Origin: Panagrolaimus kolymaensis
Taxonomy: Eukaryota > Nematoda > Chromadorea > Rhabditida > Panagrolaimidae
DNA length: 64,000 nt
Assembly: GCA_028622995.1 (NCBI GenBank)
Contig: JAJQJQ010000003.1
Location: forward strand, 4,526,001 to 4,590,000
Direction of reading: 5' to 3'
Each line of letters starts with the position of its first letter. The stretch's first letter is position 1. A model generated the notes under the pieces. It saw nothing but the letters and a program-made list of their open reading frames with translations, was not told where the DNA came from and searched no databases. Of the stretch, positions 37,601 through 48,900 are shown in pieces. Position numbers and translations under genes: made by a program.

Positions 37601-37988
37601 TTCCATGGCCATATCTGATATTGATTCATGACTTGCGTTTGGCTTTGGTTCAACATTTGGCTCCGGTTCGGGACTAGGCTCTGGAGCAGGTTCAGGCACA
37701 GGTTCTGGCTGAGCATTAGGCAGGGGCACTGCTGCGGGCTCTGATACAGGCTCAGGTGAAGTTGAAGGCCCTGGTTCAGGAACGGAATTAGCAATAGGCT
37801 CTGCATTTGGCCTAGGATCTACAGCATCGACTATTGGAGGAGTCTCAATTGGGCCTATAAATTTCACAATAACAAATTTAAATCAATTAAAATAAATTAA
37901 TATTACTTTTAATATTTTCATTAACATCTTCAGCAACGCATATTATTAAAGATATAAATAAAAAATATAATAAATATATTAACCTCAT
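34617..37988 (-). CDS. acn-1: ACE-like protein without zinc site
   Basis: Ten exons: 37988-37907, 37854-37403, 37353-37198, 37143-36472, 36413-36319, 36290-36140, 36090-35948, 35898-35527, 35479-35305 and 35249-34617; 976 aa. Signal peptide MRLIYLLYFLFISLIICVA, then a Pro/Glu repeat region (PEPVPEPAPEPSPEPEP) and a full M2-peptidase fold (SSPFDLSTKNRKREIDLMAE, WNAVWWKLREKYQGV, FVSYVIQFQILDALC). Where active ACE has HHEMGH, this protein has IEAHQLLAQLYY, so two zinc ligands and the catalytic Glu are absent. In C. elegans the same loss defines ACN-1, needed for moulting and cuticle formation. A Cys-rich, EGF-like segment (CTNGQECLLESICNGTICVC) and a hydrophobic C-end (LMTIVFAFIFFCILN) suggest membrane anchoring, possibly GPI. 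Confidence 0.94.
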
Positions 37989-40900
37989 ATTGCCTTTATC
38001 TGGAAAACAAAATGTGGACTTATTAAAAGTTAGAATACAAAAAGGAAAAGGAAAAAAGAAAGTGAATTTTTTCGCGCAAACAAAAAACACTTTTTTCGAA
38101 CAAAAGAAACGGATCCAAACAGGATTGGAAACAACATTGTTGCTATTTGTTAATTGTGGTTTCGGATAAAACACGGTCTGATGAATAATTATTAATAAAT
38201 AAATGGTTTGTAAATAGGGAAAAAAAGCAAACAAATTTATGAGAGCAAAAAAGTTATCCTTCTAAATTTCAACGTCGTGGTATCGCGTAATTTTTTTTTG
38301 ATCATAAAAAGGGGTAAACTTCTATATGAAATCTCAGCGCCGCCTTTACGTTTTATTTTTTTCTTCAGGAGTTGGATCGAAATCAAACAGATTCCATCAT
38401 AAAGCGGGTATGCACTTTGTTCTTCCGCAGAGGACGACAAATTTCCAAAAAAAATTCAGATTTTTGATTTTCTTCAATATCCATTGTCGTCGTTAAACTA
38501 AATGAATCAAAGACGTATAAGAATCAAGAAAAGGAAAAATGCATGAATCTCTATTCTTTTTTTTTTCATCCCGTTTATTCTTCCTTCAAAAGAAAGGGCT
38601 TCCGTTGATCATGGACTTTCTCTCTCTTTCTTTCTTTTTCTCTCACATCTGAATGTTGGTGCTGTTGAACGACGACGCCCTTAGGGGTTAAATAGCGGAG
38701 TGTGTCGGCAGGCTAAATACAAAGCAGCGCAAGAAAATAATTTTACACTAGAAAATCGCTAAATTCGACCCAGATTCGGATATCGGCGACGAGACGTCGT
38801 GGTTGTCTTAATGCCTTCTACTGAATTCTACCACCATTTTCATGCTCTCTCTCAATTTTTAACTTCTTTCTCTTTCTCTTGCTTTAATGCTTTAATCAAT
38901 GTATTTTTTTCTTCTTCTTCTGATTCTCTCATTTTCTCGCGTATATCAGGAATTTTTATTTTCTTTTTTTGATGCGGTTACATAATGGTTGTATTTTTTT
39001 TTGTTTGATCGAAACAATAAAATTAAAGTAAAATTGCAATTTAAACAATATTAATGAATGAAGAAACCGTTCAATAAAATCCCTGACTTTTTATTACCAA
39101 ATTTTTATTATAAACAAACCAGAAAACACAAAGCTATAAAAAAACTTCAAAAGAACAAAATAAAATGCTTTTCTTTCTTTCTGCCATCTCAAGCATACGA
39201 AGGAAGAAGAAGAAGATAAGTAAGAAAAAAACGTTGCAAAGTGAAAATAATGAACAAAATGCAATTTATTTTTTCTTCTTCATACCATCTTTCTTTTTTT
39301 CCTCCACACATTGTTTTCTTTCTTTTCCTCTATCGAATTTCTCACTTTCAATTTAAAGTGCTTTTGCGCGATATATTCGTTTTCATTTTCTTCATTGTTG
39401 AAAAAAGCAGACCCAATAATAACTGATGTTACTAACCCCCATCTTTATTTTTTTAGCTTTTAGGTTTTAAAAATTTTTTTTTGTTGAAAAAGAATAATTA
39501 CCGTTTATGCTAGTTTCTAAAAAAATTTTTCCCAAATTTAGTTGCTTATATTTTTTCTGTGGGAATTTTATCATTTTTCTTTTCAGTTGTACCAACAAAA
39601 AGGACTCATTATAGAAAATATTGTCTCTTCTTTGTTCCCAAAATAATATAGGAAATAAAGCGAAAAGGAAAACGACTGTACTCCAAATTTCTTTTACAAA
39701 AAATCTATTAGGTCTATTTTTTCAATTTATTTTTCTTAAAAACTCTTTTGGCTAATCCGTTGCAAAAAAAGAAAAATATAAAGTTGGCAACAGCCAGCAG
39801 CTGCAAGTGGCGGTGGCAGTATGTTTCAGGATGAATGTTGTTTCTTTGGTTGTTGTTTTGTTGCCTCTCGACTATATTTCCACCACCACCATTTGCTTGG
39901 GGAGACGACAAGCTTGCTCGGTAGCGGTCGTAGTCGTCGTTATTTTTTTAGTCTATATATTATCGTTTCGTTGCCACTGAGAGCTATTTCCACTTTCGGG
40001 TGGTTGTGTTCGAAGAGAGTAGCTCAAAAAGCTCCCCGGAAGAAAAGAAAGGAAAGGAAAAATATAGATGAAAGAAAGAGAGCCCAAAGTCGAGCATCAA
40101 AAAAAAAATGCGATGTGCGTTGCCGCTCTTCTGCCCTTGTGTGTCCTCCTCCTCTTCTTCTTTTTTTCCTTCCTTTTTTTAGCCGACAACATCGAATTGA
40201 AAAAAGACGAGTCTTGCAAATCGATTTTGCATGCGTTGCTTCCTCGAGCTTTTTAGCTAAGGCTTATAGCTAAAAACTGAACGAAAAAATAAAAATAGGC
40301 AATAGCCAAAAGAAAAATAAAGCGATTTTCTCGTTTTAAAATAAACTTTTAGGTTTTGAGCTAAATAATTTTGTCTATTTTAAAGACAACACTTTTATTT
40401 TGTGAAAAATTTCTTTATCTGTCTTTTTTATTTGCAGCAGTTTGCTTCTTTTTTTGAGACGTTGCATATTTTTGTCCTTTTTTTAAACAACAATTGTGTC
40501 AATTATTACTTTTTTTGTTTTGAGAAAAAAGCAGCGTCACACCATTTTTAAGAGATAGAAAAAATAAGAAGCTTTTGAAAGAAAATGAGCCATATTTTTT
40601 TTGATGATGATGATTTCATATTTTTACGTTTGTCCTTTTTATTCTTGGCCATTTTTTCTATTGACATCATTGATGCCTTATAATTATTACCTGTTTCTGC
40701 TATATGCATTTTCTATTTTATTCAAAAAAAATAGTACACTTTCAAACACTAACAGTCAGTTAGGTTAGTTTAAAAAGTAAAAAATGAATTCCCATGCGAT
40801 ATATTTTTTTTATTTATTAGAACTTCTTTTTATATTTTTCTTTCTTTTTTTTTGTTATTTCAACGTTGTTTCGAAAAAAAATGTCTTTCTATTTTAATCT

Positions 40901-41470
40901 TTTTATGACCTCATTTTTTAAATATCATATATGGTCTTAGATTTTTTTATATAAAGAAAACTTTTTTGAAAAGATAATGTTTGCCATTGTTACATCGTAT
41001 CCGGCCACAAAAAAAAGTAATCTTAAACTCAGACTATTTTAGGATAATAGGAAATTGAATTTTCGTTTAAAAAAACTTATTTTGTCTTTTAGGTTGGGAA
41101 TGTCTTTCTTTCTTTGAATCATTTAAGTTGGTTTCAAATTTAGACTTAAAATTTAAAAAAACGAAAAAGTCAAATGAGGATATACTCTATCAGATGTTTG
41201 GTTTAAGCTACTATGATGGTATCAAAGCCTTTTTAAAAAAAATATAATTGCCTTTGGTCACGCGTGCGCGAAATTTAGTTTCAGTTACTAACGTTTCTTT
41301 TAAAACAATTAAATTTTTTCGAGCAGCTGACAATTAATTATTTTAAAACAAAAAAATTTTTCAGCTGCTCTTGGGATAATATAAAACAAAAGTATAACAT
41401 TCTGTATTTTGGAATTTGAAAACTTATTTTACTATTATTATTGATAATTAAATTTTAAAACAATACAAAA
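37989..41470. other. 3.5-kb divergent spacer acn-1 / gpc-2
   Basis: Long non-coding stretch with pyrimidine-rich tracts (TTTCTTTC, CTCTCT around 38619-38650), GA-rich patches near 40030-40080 and a GATGATGAT run near 40600. Frames such as 39821-40273 (+) are low complexity. The inverted repeat at 41321-41370 is its only ordered element. Confidence 0.45.
41321..41370. repeat. Inverted repeat with paired CAGCTG E-boxes
   Basis: GAGCAGCTGA (41321-41330) and its exact reverse complement TCAGCTGCTC (41361-41370), separated by 30 bp of pure A/T-rich sequence. Each arm contains CAGCTG, a bHLH E-box. The pair ends 100 bp before the gpc-2 ATG. The second arm also contains TTTTTCAG, which could be a splice or spliced-leader acceptor. 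Confidence 0.8.
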
Positions 41471-41718
41471 ATGGATAAAACTGATATGCAACGCAGTGTT
41501 GATAGTTTACGACATCAACTTAATATTCAGCGATCGCCAATATCTGCTTCGGCTGCTGAGTAAGTTTATTCATTGACTTCTCAAGGCCTAAATTAATTTG
41601 AATTTTTTACAGGATGAAACGATATATTGAAAGCCAACAAGAACAAGATCCTCTTGTAAATCCCGTGGACAAACGAATCAATCCATGGGCAGAAAAATCC
41701 AAATGCGACATTCTCTAA
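41471..41718 (+). CDS. gpc-2: Heterotrimeric G-protein gamma subunit
   Basis: Exons 41471-41559 and 41613-41718; 64 aa. The short all-helical gamma fold is clear: MQRSVDSLRHQLNIQR, SASAAEMKRYIESQQ, DPLVNPVDKRINPWAEK. The last four residues CDIL form a CaaX box ending in Leu, which predicts geranylgeranylation and membrane attachment with G-beta. Length and sequence fit the broadly expressed nematode gamma subunit GPC-2. Both exons are too short to draw attention alone, but splice phase and family match are exact. Confidence 0.95.
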
Positions 41719-42267
41719 TCCGTCAACCTAAAAACAACCAGGCTAATTTAAAATGCTGCCAAAATGGCTTATTATTTTTTATTTTATGATTTTTAATATT
41801 TTCTTTTTAAACTAACAAAATTATTTTAATCTAATCAACCAACTGTTTGTTTTTAAAACTCAGTTAAAATGCTCCATTCCAGTTTTTCATATTTTCTTAT
41901 ACTTTTTTATTTTTCTTCATTAAAAAATGCTTTAATTAAATACCGCAACATTCAAAAATTTTTGTATTAAAACTTTTTCCTGCTAGTTAGCTTTTTTTCT
42001 TCGCCATAAAATTTATTTAGAAATAAGTAAACTATTTTAATTTCCTATTTTTTTTTATAATTTTACCGCCGATAAAAAATAGGCATCCAAAGGAGATTTT
42101 TTTGTAACACTTTTGCCATTTTAAATTCTTTGATAAAATCTATAATTCTTTTTGTTGTACGTCTTTTATTTTTCTTCACACCTTTTTTATTTTGTATATC
42201 CCCTTCACTGTCACACAAAAAAAATTAATTTTTGTTGCGCTTTTTTAAAAATATATATAAAAAATAA
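41719..42267. other. gpc-2 3' UTR and spacer
   Basis: T-rich sequence; nothing further recognised. Confidence 0.4.
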
Positions 42268-42444
42268 ATGAGCAATGAATTTACAAACTTTCTTAAATTT
42301 GCAATTGAAAGTAAAAAAATTGTGCAAAAGTATTGTGACAATTTAAAAACAAGAAAAACAAAAGGAAGTTTATTTGAACATTTAAACATCATTAAAGCAA
42401 AAATGGAAGAAGATTTTGAGCAATTATCGTCAATTAATGAATAA
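42268..42444 (+). CDS. Possible 58-aa small protein
   Basis: Single open frame MSNEFTNFLKFAIESKK...FEQLSSINE. Composition is balanced, charged and amphipathic, unlike the Phe/Lys/Ile-only noise frames around it, and it looks like one or two helices. No signal peptide, no known domain, no clear splice partner. It may be a complete micro-gene or an exon of a larger unseen gene. It sits 550 bp after gpc-2 on the same strand. Confidence 0.35.
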   Translation: MSNEFTNFLKFAIESKKIVQKYCDNLKTRKTKGSLFEHLNIIKAKMEEDFEQLSSINE

Positions 42445-43176
42445 CAATAGTAAGACAAGTCATATTGAAAATACATTAATTTAGGCAATTTATACTTACA
42501 AAGGCCTTTATGACGATGTTGCAAAAGTTTTATATAGTATTTAAAAAAGTTTAATCGTGAAAGCGTCGGTCAAGTCAAGTTTAAATAAAAGCTACGCCTA
42601 GTTACTAGAACATAAAAAGGTTTATTCCCTTTTACAAGGGTCAAATTGACAATTTTTTTGATTTGTAACAGTTGTTTAAATTATTTGATACTTTAACTAA
42701 CATTGACCTTAAATCTTTATTTTATAGGTTGATCGCAAAAATGCATTAATAAGCATATTTTAAAATATTTTTATGTTAGACAACGTTAAAGAAAAATGGA
42801 AAACCCAATGTAAGTCTTTATTTTTAAAAGCACGTTACTTTGGCCTTCATTTGATTACCACTTTCTTTTGTTTTATTTCCCAACATTTTTTAATTAAAGG
42901 TGTTGAAGCTAGCAATTACCACTCAGGATTTTCAATTTTTATGGATTTCAAATAAAAATTCCTCTTCTCGCTTTTCATTTTTTTGTTTTTACCATAGCCA
43001 AATATATTTTTCCTTAAATACCATTGATGCTGGACTTTTACTTTACATACATTCTTTTTTTTGTTCTTTTTTTTACTATAAAAACTTAAACAATCAAAAA
43101 TTGACAGATTTCTATGATAAAATTTAAAGTAACAATAGCTTTTAGAGTTAAAACACTTCTCACAAATCAGACTTCA
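42445..43176. other. Spacer upstream of the fucosyltransferase
   Basis: AT-rich; open frames are low complexity. CTTTTAG at about 43139-43145 lies 31 bp before the chosen ATG and may be a trans-splice acceptor. Confidence 0.4.
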
Positions 43177-44792
43177 ATGCCATCCGATACAAACCGACTT
43201 CATCAACCAGCCATATGGCGAAACCTTATAATACTTTTTGTTCTCTTAATTATTTTCTGTGTAGCTGTTGTTGCAGTCAGTTATTTATGTAAATTTTTTA
43301 GTTATCTAATAATTGGTTTAGGTTTGGATAGTGCATTGCGATTTTTCTTGCCAAATTAAAAGGAAAGCTGAGAGTCATCAAAGTGAATCATCTCATGATA
43401 CACCAATTCCAGCTCCAGATATTCGTTGGCCATTATATCGTAATCTCCCTGAAATGTCTTTTGTTCAAAGAGGGTTATTTCGTACAAGGCGCCACTTCTC
43501 AGCATGCCCATATTTTGTTGTGGATTACAGTAAATCCTCTGTGGATTCGAAAAAATTAGTTTCAGATTGCAATAAAAATAACATTGATGAAAGGATATTT
43601 GCTTTCAAAAACTTTGATTATACTGTAATTTTTTAAACTTCTGTATTTTTATTTTTACAAAAAGAATTCCTTTTTAGGGTAAACCAATAACCATTTATGC
43701 TCCAGATTTTGTTAAAAAGCCTAAAACCTACTATGGGAATTATTGTAATGCAGAAATAACAAATAACTATTCAGAAGCTTCGTCTGCTGATGTTGTATTA
43801 ATTAGCAGCATGGGATCTCATGAATCATTCCAAACTTTTGAAAGACCTTCCAAGCAAATTTGGGTTATGCATTTTCTTGAAAGCCCAGGAAATAGCAAAA
43901 ATGTTTTATTTTTCAATGGAATGGTATTTTTTAAATAAAAAGATTGGTTTTTATTTAGTAAAATTTAGATAAATTATACAGCTTCATATAGAAGTGATGC
44001 CGATATTATCACGAGATATGGTGGATTTATTAAATGTAAAAACATTTCGAAAAGGATCAAACAAATATCTACGAGTATGTTTTTTGTGAAAAATATTTAT
44101 TCGTAAAATAGCTATGCATTTCAGAAAAACCAACATCTGCCATTTGGGTTGCTTCCAATTGTTGGACTTCTAATGCTCGAAAAGAATTGGCTCAGCAACT
44201 CGGCAATTTTTATAAAGTAGATATTTATGGAAAGTGTGGTGACAAAAGAGTTTCTGCTCAAGAATTAAATCAGCTTCTAAATTCTAAATATCGCTATTAT
44301 TTAGCATTTGAAAATTCTAATTGTGAAGAATACATAACTGAAAAGGTTTTTACAAACGCATTCAAGTAGGTTATAATAAAAAAAATTCTGGATCTTAAAG
44401 TTGTTTTTCTGATATGATATGATACCAATAGTTTATGGCGCTCGAAAAGAAGATTACGAGAAATTGTTGCCATCTCATTCATATATTTATTTTGGAGATT
44501 TTATTAATGCAGAAAAACTTGCTGAGTAAATTTTTGTTGCATTTTTAGTCCGAAAAAGAATAAAATTTTTAGGTACTTGAAAAACTTGGATGACAATGAA
44601 GCAGAATATTTAAAGTATTTTGAATGGAAGCAAACTTACACTCCGGTGGATTTTAATATTTTTGAACGACTTTGTAGCATTGTCAATCATGCTCCTCCAA
44701 AAGTTTATCATAATCTCGAAAATTGGTGGCAATCCAAAACCTGCAATTATGTCCTTGTCAAAGATTTGTGGGACGAATCAAATCGTCAATAA
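43177..44792 (+). CDS. GT10 alpha-1,3-fucosyltransferase
   Basis: Exons 43177-43288, 43332-43624, 43678-43923, 43969-44074, 44125-44365, 44412-44525 and 44573-44792; 443 aa. Type II protein: short cytosolic tail, span LIILFVLLIIFCVAVVAVSYL, lumenal stem and catalytic domain. GT10 signatures: WVMHFLESPGN, INYTASYRSDADI, IWVASNC, DIYGKCGD, then YLAFENSNCEEYITEKVFTNAF...MIPIVYGA, the GDP-fucose site. It should add alpha-1,3 (or 1,4) fucose to Golgi glycans. The intron before exon 6 ends in TTTTTCTG, not AG; this join is chosen only because it alone keeps frame and family sequence. The exon 1/2 join is also less certain. An upstream in-frame ATG exists at 43114. Confidence 0.88.
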
Positions 44793-45966
44793 AGCAAAGC
44801 AAAAAAATTCTTTCGTTTCTTAATTTTGTTGTTTAGCATTCAAGAAAAAAAAGCAATTTATTTTATTTTTGACAAAGTTATATATCATCTAGTGTCATAT
44901 TTAACAACAAACACAGAAGAAGAAGAAAAATGAGGTGGCGAAAAAGAATGATTGCTTTCACGATTGGTCATAAAAACTTTTTTTTGTTGTTGATGTGAGC
45001 GGCACTCCTTTTAGTTAGTTAGTTTTAGTTGCCTTCATTCTTCAAAATAAAATTTGCGCCCTGATTCTCGCTTCCTACAAGATAGAAGAGAAGAAGAGCG
45101 AGGCTCTGTTTAACCACTTTTATGAGTTTTTGGCGCCTGTTGTTCTTTAATCTTGCGACAATCTTTCTGTATCTTTCTATCGTCGAAGACATAAAAACGG
45201 GAGTATTTTTTGCCTTTAATTAAAAAAAATATATAAACGAATGGGTTCGGCCTTTTTTAGAATTCTTTTTTTTACTTTTAAATTATGCCGAATTATTTTT
45301 GACATTTTGAGTGTCCTTATCACTTTTTTGTAAAAACATGTTTTAATGTGTGTAAAGTCTAACTTTTTTTGACGAACGAAGGAATTGAATTATGGCTTTT
45401 TTTCTTTTTCTTCTTTGATTGAAAAATTGTTTGTGCTCAAAGAAAAAGAGGATCATAGCGCTTCTGTCAAATGTTATCATCGCCTTATATATATTTCTTT
45501 TTATCACTCCCTTAAACAACAGCAGTAAATATTCTTTTTCATCATTTAAATGAGGTTGTTATTACCTTTAACCCAGTTTCATCAAGACAAAAAGCGCGTT
45601 ATTTTTTTAAAAAACTTTTTTGAAATCTTTAAAAATAGCATCCTTAAATTTATTTCTGCGCTTTTAATCTCAAAAATAATTAAAATTTTGTATCATTTTT
45701 TTATGATTTTTAAACATCAGCATCTTCATTCTGATTAACGACCAAACCAAGCATCGTCGTTGTATCATTTTTTATGCCCATTGAGTGAAGCTACTTTATT
45801 GCTTGTTAATTGCTGTACATATTTTTCTTCTTTTCATTAAAATTCTTACCGACATTTGATAGTCGTGAACTCTGCCAGTAGAAATTGCTTTCTTGAAAGA
45901 TTTATTTTTCTTTTCTCTTAACATTTATCAATTTTATTTTTATTATTGTTCTTTATTTTATTTATA
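44793..45966. other. Intergenic, nothing recognised
   Basis: About 1.2 kb of T-rich sequence with a G/C-richer patch near 45050-45190. No gene seen. Confidence 0.45.
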
Positions 45967-48900
45967 ATGGATGAAGCTGAAAGCATTAAAATTCAAAATC
46001 AAATTAAAAATCATTATTTATTTCCTGTTATCGAGGTATTAAAACTTTTTTTTCTAATTTGCACTCATTCTAATTTACTAATATTTTTTCTTCAAATTCT
46101 TGTCCTAATAAATTATATTTTTTTTTATGTTTTTATCCTTAAATTTTAGCTGTTACAAACAAAATGTGAAAATGTTACAAATAATCTTGATGATGTTGCT
46201 TCATTTCAAGTAGAAGACATGTTTAAGGTTTGTTAATTTTTTATTTTCAAATTTGTACAACAAGCTCATGCGAGCGAAGAAAATATGGCTTTAAAAAATT
46301 ATGAGGTTCATAGGAATGCATTGATCAAATAAAGCGATGCAGTAGATAGTAAGCATAAGAAATCTATAATTCTTCCTTTGTATCATGATTTTTTTGAGTT
46401 TAGTAACTTACTTGTTTTTATGAAAATATTTGCACTGCTTTGATCATATTGGCGATCTTCATATCTTTGAGCTAAATTTTTAAAAAGTTTTTACTGCTAA
46501 AATTAAATAAACATAAGTTACCGTCAGGATTTATTTCTCCTTTATTAGAGGGATTCGCGGGAGTTGTTGAAGGAGTTGGAATACGACTTTTAACGGTCGA
46601 AGAATTTTGTGGAATATTTGTTCTTTCGTTAGGTTTAGTAGTTATCGATGAAGTTGGTTTGGTTGTTTCGACTCTTTGTTGATGCATAGGGGTTTGACTA
46701 ACAGAAGCAGCTGCTGAAATTGCTACCATATTTGAATGGGTAATGGAAGACTTGTTATTGGAGGGTCTTGCTGAAGATGGAATCGTGTTCGAAAGAGCAT
46801 TTGTCGTAGTGGTAAAAGAAGCTTCGTTGTCGGTTTTCGCTTTATTCGTTTGTATTCGAGGATTTTGAGTTACATTTTGGATATTTGGCACAATAGATGG
46901 TTGTGTATTTGATGACTGTGTATGGCTGACTGGAATTGTATCGCTATTTTGAACAAGTTTTTGACCAGGTGTATCGATACTTAAACTTGAGGAAGCAACG
47001 CTATTGGTTGGAATCGAGGATGTTTTGGTGTAACTAATACTTGGATTTCCTATAGTTTGTGGAGAGCTTCCAACTATTGTATGATGAGGTGTCTGTGTGG
47101 GCGATCGATTATCTGTTATTTGCAAGTCAGAAATAGTAGGATTAGCTAAATTATAGGTGGTAGTAGGCGTTGCTATAGTTGCTTTTTCCGTTGTGTATGT
47201 TGAAGAATGAGAAATGTTAGTTGAATTCTCATTATTTAATATATCATCTTTTTGGAGATGTATGTTTTCCATTGTTGTGGGAAGGTGTTGTTCAGAAACT
47301 GTAATAGAAGTATCAGTTACAGGCGACACTCCCGTTTGCTTGAATGAAATATGCGGAACATTTTGTGCAGCATTATTTCCATTTGAAACTATGTATTCTG
47401 GCGATGAATGGATAAAAGCTTCTTGAGATTGAATTTGTTGAGGTTGATTATTTTGATTTTGTTCAATACTCCTATTTTCTTCATTTGGAGATGGTGCAAA
47501 ATAAGCCGAAGATACGTAATAGGCTGTTTCAGGATTTGAGCGTTGGCTTTCATTTTGTGCAACCACCATTGGTTGTGTTTGTGGAGGCAAATATCCAGGC
47601 AATTGATAATAACTTTGAGGATAAACTGCAGTTACGTAATGAGGTTGTTGCCCTTGATTTGAATTATAAATTGTGTTTTCAAACTCATTTTGTGCTACAT
47701 TTGTGTTTCCATTTGGTTGATAAAAGAAATAATTACTTAATGGAGGTGGTTGGGGTACAATGTGAGACGTGCTATAAATAATCTTTTATTAGCCTTTGTA
47801 CGTAGACATTAAGCTTCTTTTTATTTTTATTTTTTACCTATATTGGTTTTGAAATGAATGATGAGGAACTGAACCAATAATGCGATTTTTCATTTGAACC
47901 ACAACCGTTGAAGCTGGTGGCGAAAGATAGAATTTACAACATTTTTCTGCATTGCAAAACAAATTTAGCTAAAAATTAATTTTAGTTAATTTTAACGAAA
48001 TTATTACACTTAAAATACTTAAATGATTTATTTGTTCCTAGTATTAATTAAAAAATGCAGTAGAATTTTTTCCTTCTCAATTTTTAATTGTCTTTGTTCG
48101 AAATCGTCCAAAGTTTCAAGCAAGTTTTATTATTTTTCCGAAGAAATGAAACTTTATTGTTTGAAAGCTTTTTTTGCGCAAGATTTTTTAGACCCCAAAA
48201 TAAATAAATTAAATAGAACATTTTTTTTCCCAAAGACAAAAGACTATTAACATTAGCGTTAAAGACATTTTTTTGTTCTTCTCTCGATTCATTTGACCTT
48301 ATTTAAAATTCCAAAAATCACTTAAAAACATGGTTTTTGATGGTTTAGTGGCGATAAAAACTAGGTGAAAAGAAATGGAATAATATCCATTCATCATTGA
48401 AAGAATTTCTCTTTTTTGGCAATAATTAAACACGAAAGAAAAAAATAGTAATAAAAATTTTTCAATTGCGTGAAAGCTAATAAAAAAACCTTACCGTAAA
48501 AAGCGCCAAAAATAATAAGAATAATATTGAAGTCATGAGATTTAAGAAGGTATGAATGCAATAAAAATAACAGGTATCACCTTTGAAAGGGGAAAAAAGA
48601 ATAGGGGTTAACTTTCAATTTTCAAGAAGATTTAGAAACAATCCAAAGAAAATCTATCAGGTTCCGTAATCATATAGGTACTTCTTCATTCAAGGGGCAG
48701 TTTCCTCAATAATAATAATAATAATAAATGTGCAAAGTAGCTCTTTATGAAAATGTGTTGTCCTCGTCCCGATTGATATTGAGCAAAAAAAAATGACGAT
48801 TAAGCAATATACCTCCTCTTTTTTTCTTGTGCGCATATTCTTTTTCTTATTTTCTTATTAAAGCATAATGTTTTAAAAAAATCGAGTCATGGTCTTCAGT

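Noticed and set aside
39821..40273. 150-aa frame in the acn-1/gpc-2 spacer
   Set aside because: Made of purine/pyrimidine tracts translated as Ser/Arg/Lys/Phe runs; no intron, signal or domain evidence.
46228..46332. Plus-strand continuation of the Meis-type exon 2 (FVQQAHASEENMALKNYE)
   Set aside because: In frame only through a TAA stop, with no acceptor in phase. It overlaps the end of the nested minus-strand gene, and the join to 49355 fits the Meis domain much better.
48708..48725. (AAT)6 run as a functional element
   Set aside because: An ordinary microsatellite in an AT-rich genome.
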